From: Heliocidaris erythrogramma
Lineage: Eukaryota > Echinodermata > Echinoidea > Camarodonta > Echinometridae
Assembly (NCBI GenBank): GCA_025617745.1
Contig: CM046855.1
Location: 18,445,880 to 18,509,879, forward strand
DNA: 64,000 nt
Direction of reading: 5' to 3'
Positions 51,501 to 54,500 of this stretch are shown here, piece by piece. Positions within the stretch are counted from its first letter, which is position 1, and every line of letters starts with the position of its first letter. Below the pieces are notes generated by a model. That model saw only the letters and a list, made by a program, of their open reading frames with translations. It was not told the origin of the DNA and did no database searches. Position numbers and translations under genes: made by a program.

Positions 51501-54500
51501 TATCACAGGCTGTAGAGCATTACATTTAGTAGTGTAAAATTTATCTGTATATGGTCTCTACATGAGAGCTCTTTTTTGATTTCAATTAACATTTCAATCA
51601 TTTTTTTCCCCATTTTCTCTAGAGCTCTTTTGACATTTCATTTGCTGATGCATGGAACGTTTTTAGTACCATTGTAGGATGTTATTGCAACTTATGATTA
51701 CTGTGCTGGCTGGACATGCACATGTAGTTTAATGGCATTTGTGTATTTTTTAACATATCAGAGATGCAGAATTTTCCTTGTAGAATTGTATGATACTGTT
51801 ACCTATTCATTTTGTGAAAGGTTTCATAAAAACAAATTTAGTGAATTTTCTTCTTCATAAAGCAGTGTTGAATGATACATCCATGAAATCTCTATGTTCT
51901 GTGTATTTTCCTCTTATAGTCTTGGCACAACGAAGAAGGGGATTGGTCCAACGTATTCCTCTAAAGCCAGCAGGACCGGTATTCGTGTCTGTGACCTCAT
52001 GGGTGACTTTGAAGTTTTTGAACACAAGTGAGTCAACTATTTCACAAATACAGCATATTTTTTCAACCTATATTTTTTTTGGTCTTTATTGAACATCTAA
52101 ATTATAGCAATGTATATATGTGATTATATATAGTATGTATAAATATCTCATAACATATTTCAAAACTCACTCGAGACAAGTGAAGGAGGTTGGTTGTTGT
52201 GTCATATGATTATTACCAAGGGTGGGAGAACTGAAAAAAAGTTTGTTGGTCTTTATTGAACATCTAAATTATATCAATGTATATTGTGATTATAGTATGT
52301 ATAAATATCTCACAAAGTATTTCAAAACTCACTTGAGACAAGTGAAGGAGGTCAGTTGTTAAATGAAATGAAGGCTATATTGTTGTGTAATATGTTTATT
52401 GCCAAGGGTGGGAGAACTGGAAAAAAGGGTTTTTAAGAAGTTAAAATGTGGGACACAGAATGTTAAAGATTTCTTGGCATGGGTCATGAAGAATTTATAC
52501 CGTGTAAGGGTATTTTATGTTGATTTTTAAAATATAATTATTTTAGACATTACAAGGTACATGTGTGTGTGTGTGTGTGTGTGTACACAAAGTGACATTT
52601 TGGGCAAGATGTAAAATTACAAAAGCAGTGGAAGATGAAGTTAAACAGGAAGAAGCAATATTTTCTAAACTCATGAAAGTTCAGAGTCCCCATTTCATAA
52701 AACTAAGAAGTTACAGTAACAGTTATAAGCTTCAGAAATACTTGCATCTGATTGGATGAGAGCAAATTTGTCATAAATTTGTGGCAGTTATTATTGATAA
52801 CAGGTTTTATGAAACAGGGACCAGGTTACAGGGATGCCACTTTTCAGACAAAAATAGGAATTCCTACTTTTTCAACATATTTTTAGCCATAGAAAACTAC
52901 TTTTTATGTACACAAGGGCCCATTCTAGATGATTTTTCCTACTTTTTTATCAATTCTAAGTGGCATCCCCGAGGTTATGAGTTTCAAAGATGAAGAGTGT
53001 ATGAAAATGTACATGTGTGTGTGTATCTCTGTTTGCAGGTTCCGAGCTCTGGTCAGCATTCACCAGAAGTTGTTTCCTCAACTTGAAGTCAATGTGGATT
53101 CTGAGCTGGAGAGATATAAGGTAGGATTCTTGTGAAATTCAGAATGATGAGAAATAGTCCGATACATCTTACCTTCTATTTGCGTAAGGTCACTTTGGTT
53201 TAAATATATGACATGCTTTACAAGTTAAACTAGTAGCCCTAAATAATATTTGCAATTTCGAGAATTTAGATTATTAATTAAAGGCATGACTGTATTTTAT
53301 AGTTTGCTTGTGATTAAATGTTTATTTCAGACATGCTGATGTACCTTTTAAGTCTGGATCACATTTTGTAAACTGATCAGTGTTTTACAGTTATCTATCA
53401 ACCCAAGTTGTTGGAAATAATTTACGAAGATCACTCGCTCTCAAAGGATAATTAAAAGATAGCAGTAGTATTATAAATATGCAGGTATTATCTAGCAAGT
53501 ACTCATGGTGCTTATTGTGAAAAGCGTGATATATTGATTTACTGCATGGAAAAAATGATGAAATATGAAAAGAAATAAAGCGCTGATTTTTAAAATTCAC
53601 TGAAGGCACTGTGGAGGTTAGATATACATGTAGTTGAATCTTCCCTCTATGGAATACAACTTTCAGTGTATTATAGACATCCCTAAATGAGTTTTTGATA
53701 TAAGAACACCTAATAAAAAGCTGCATGATAAATAGATGGTCATGGTAAAAAAATTAATTATTGATATTTCAGAAACGACAAAATTGTGTTAATTAATAAA
53801 CAAGCACCTCCTCCATTTATCCAACTGCACCCCAAAAGGATATGAGTTTGAAATGAAGATGAAATGTAAATGTATTTACATTACCTATTCCAAAATTTTA
53901 TTGCAGGAATATGCACAACGGATCAAGCCTATGGTTTGTGACACAGTCTATCTCATGGATTCGCTGCTCAAAGAACCTGGCAAACGTATCCTGGTAGAGG
54001 GCGCTAATGCTACCATGCTTGACATTGATTTTGGTGAGAACTCAGGCAATGCTATGTATTATTAAATTCAAGTGTATAGATACATCATGTTTCACTCCCG
54101 TGTGTAAAGTCAGCATAAACTGACTTTGTTTTTCCTCTCGATTGATCTTTTCTCTAGGGACGTATCCATACGTGACATCATCAAACTGCTCAATAGGTGG
54201 TGTTTGTACAGGGTTGGGTATTCCACCAAGGAGTATCGGAGAAGTGTATGGTGTTGTCAAAGCTTACACCACCAGAGTAGGAGATGGTGCCTTTCCAACA
54301 GAGCAGCTGAATGTAAGTATTTGTTTCGGAAAGATTATTATATCTCAAGAGCCCAGAAAGTGATTATCTGGGGATCAGTTAGCGTCGTGTTGGGATCGGA
54401 TAAGTTATAGATATAGGTTTCTTGAGTATAGTTTCTTGAGTTATAGAGAGAGTCTCAATAGTATGAAACGGTGACGAAATCAGTTACAGTTGGAAGAGCA

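Larger units (their letters stand above)
38602..51919 (+). other. ADSS: ADSS intron 4 (13.3 kb)
   Basis: A GT-AG intron carrying a TTAAAGGG-type MITE and a DIRS retroelement. The stretches 38602-42789, 43388-44578 and 50770-51919 are AT-rich DNA in which I see no gene. The last of these has a purine-rich tract near 51000-51170 and a C/A run near 51328-51366. Confidence 0.9.
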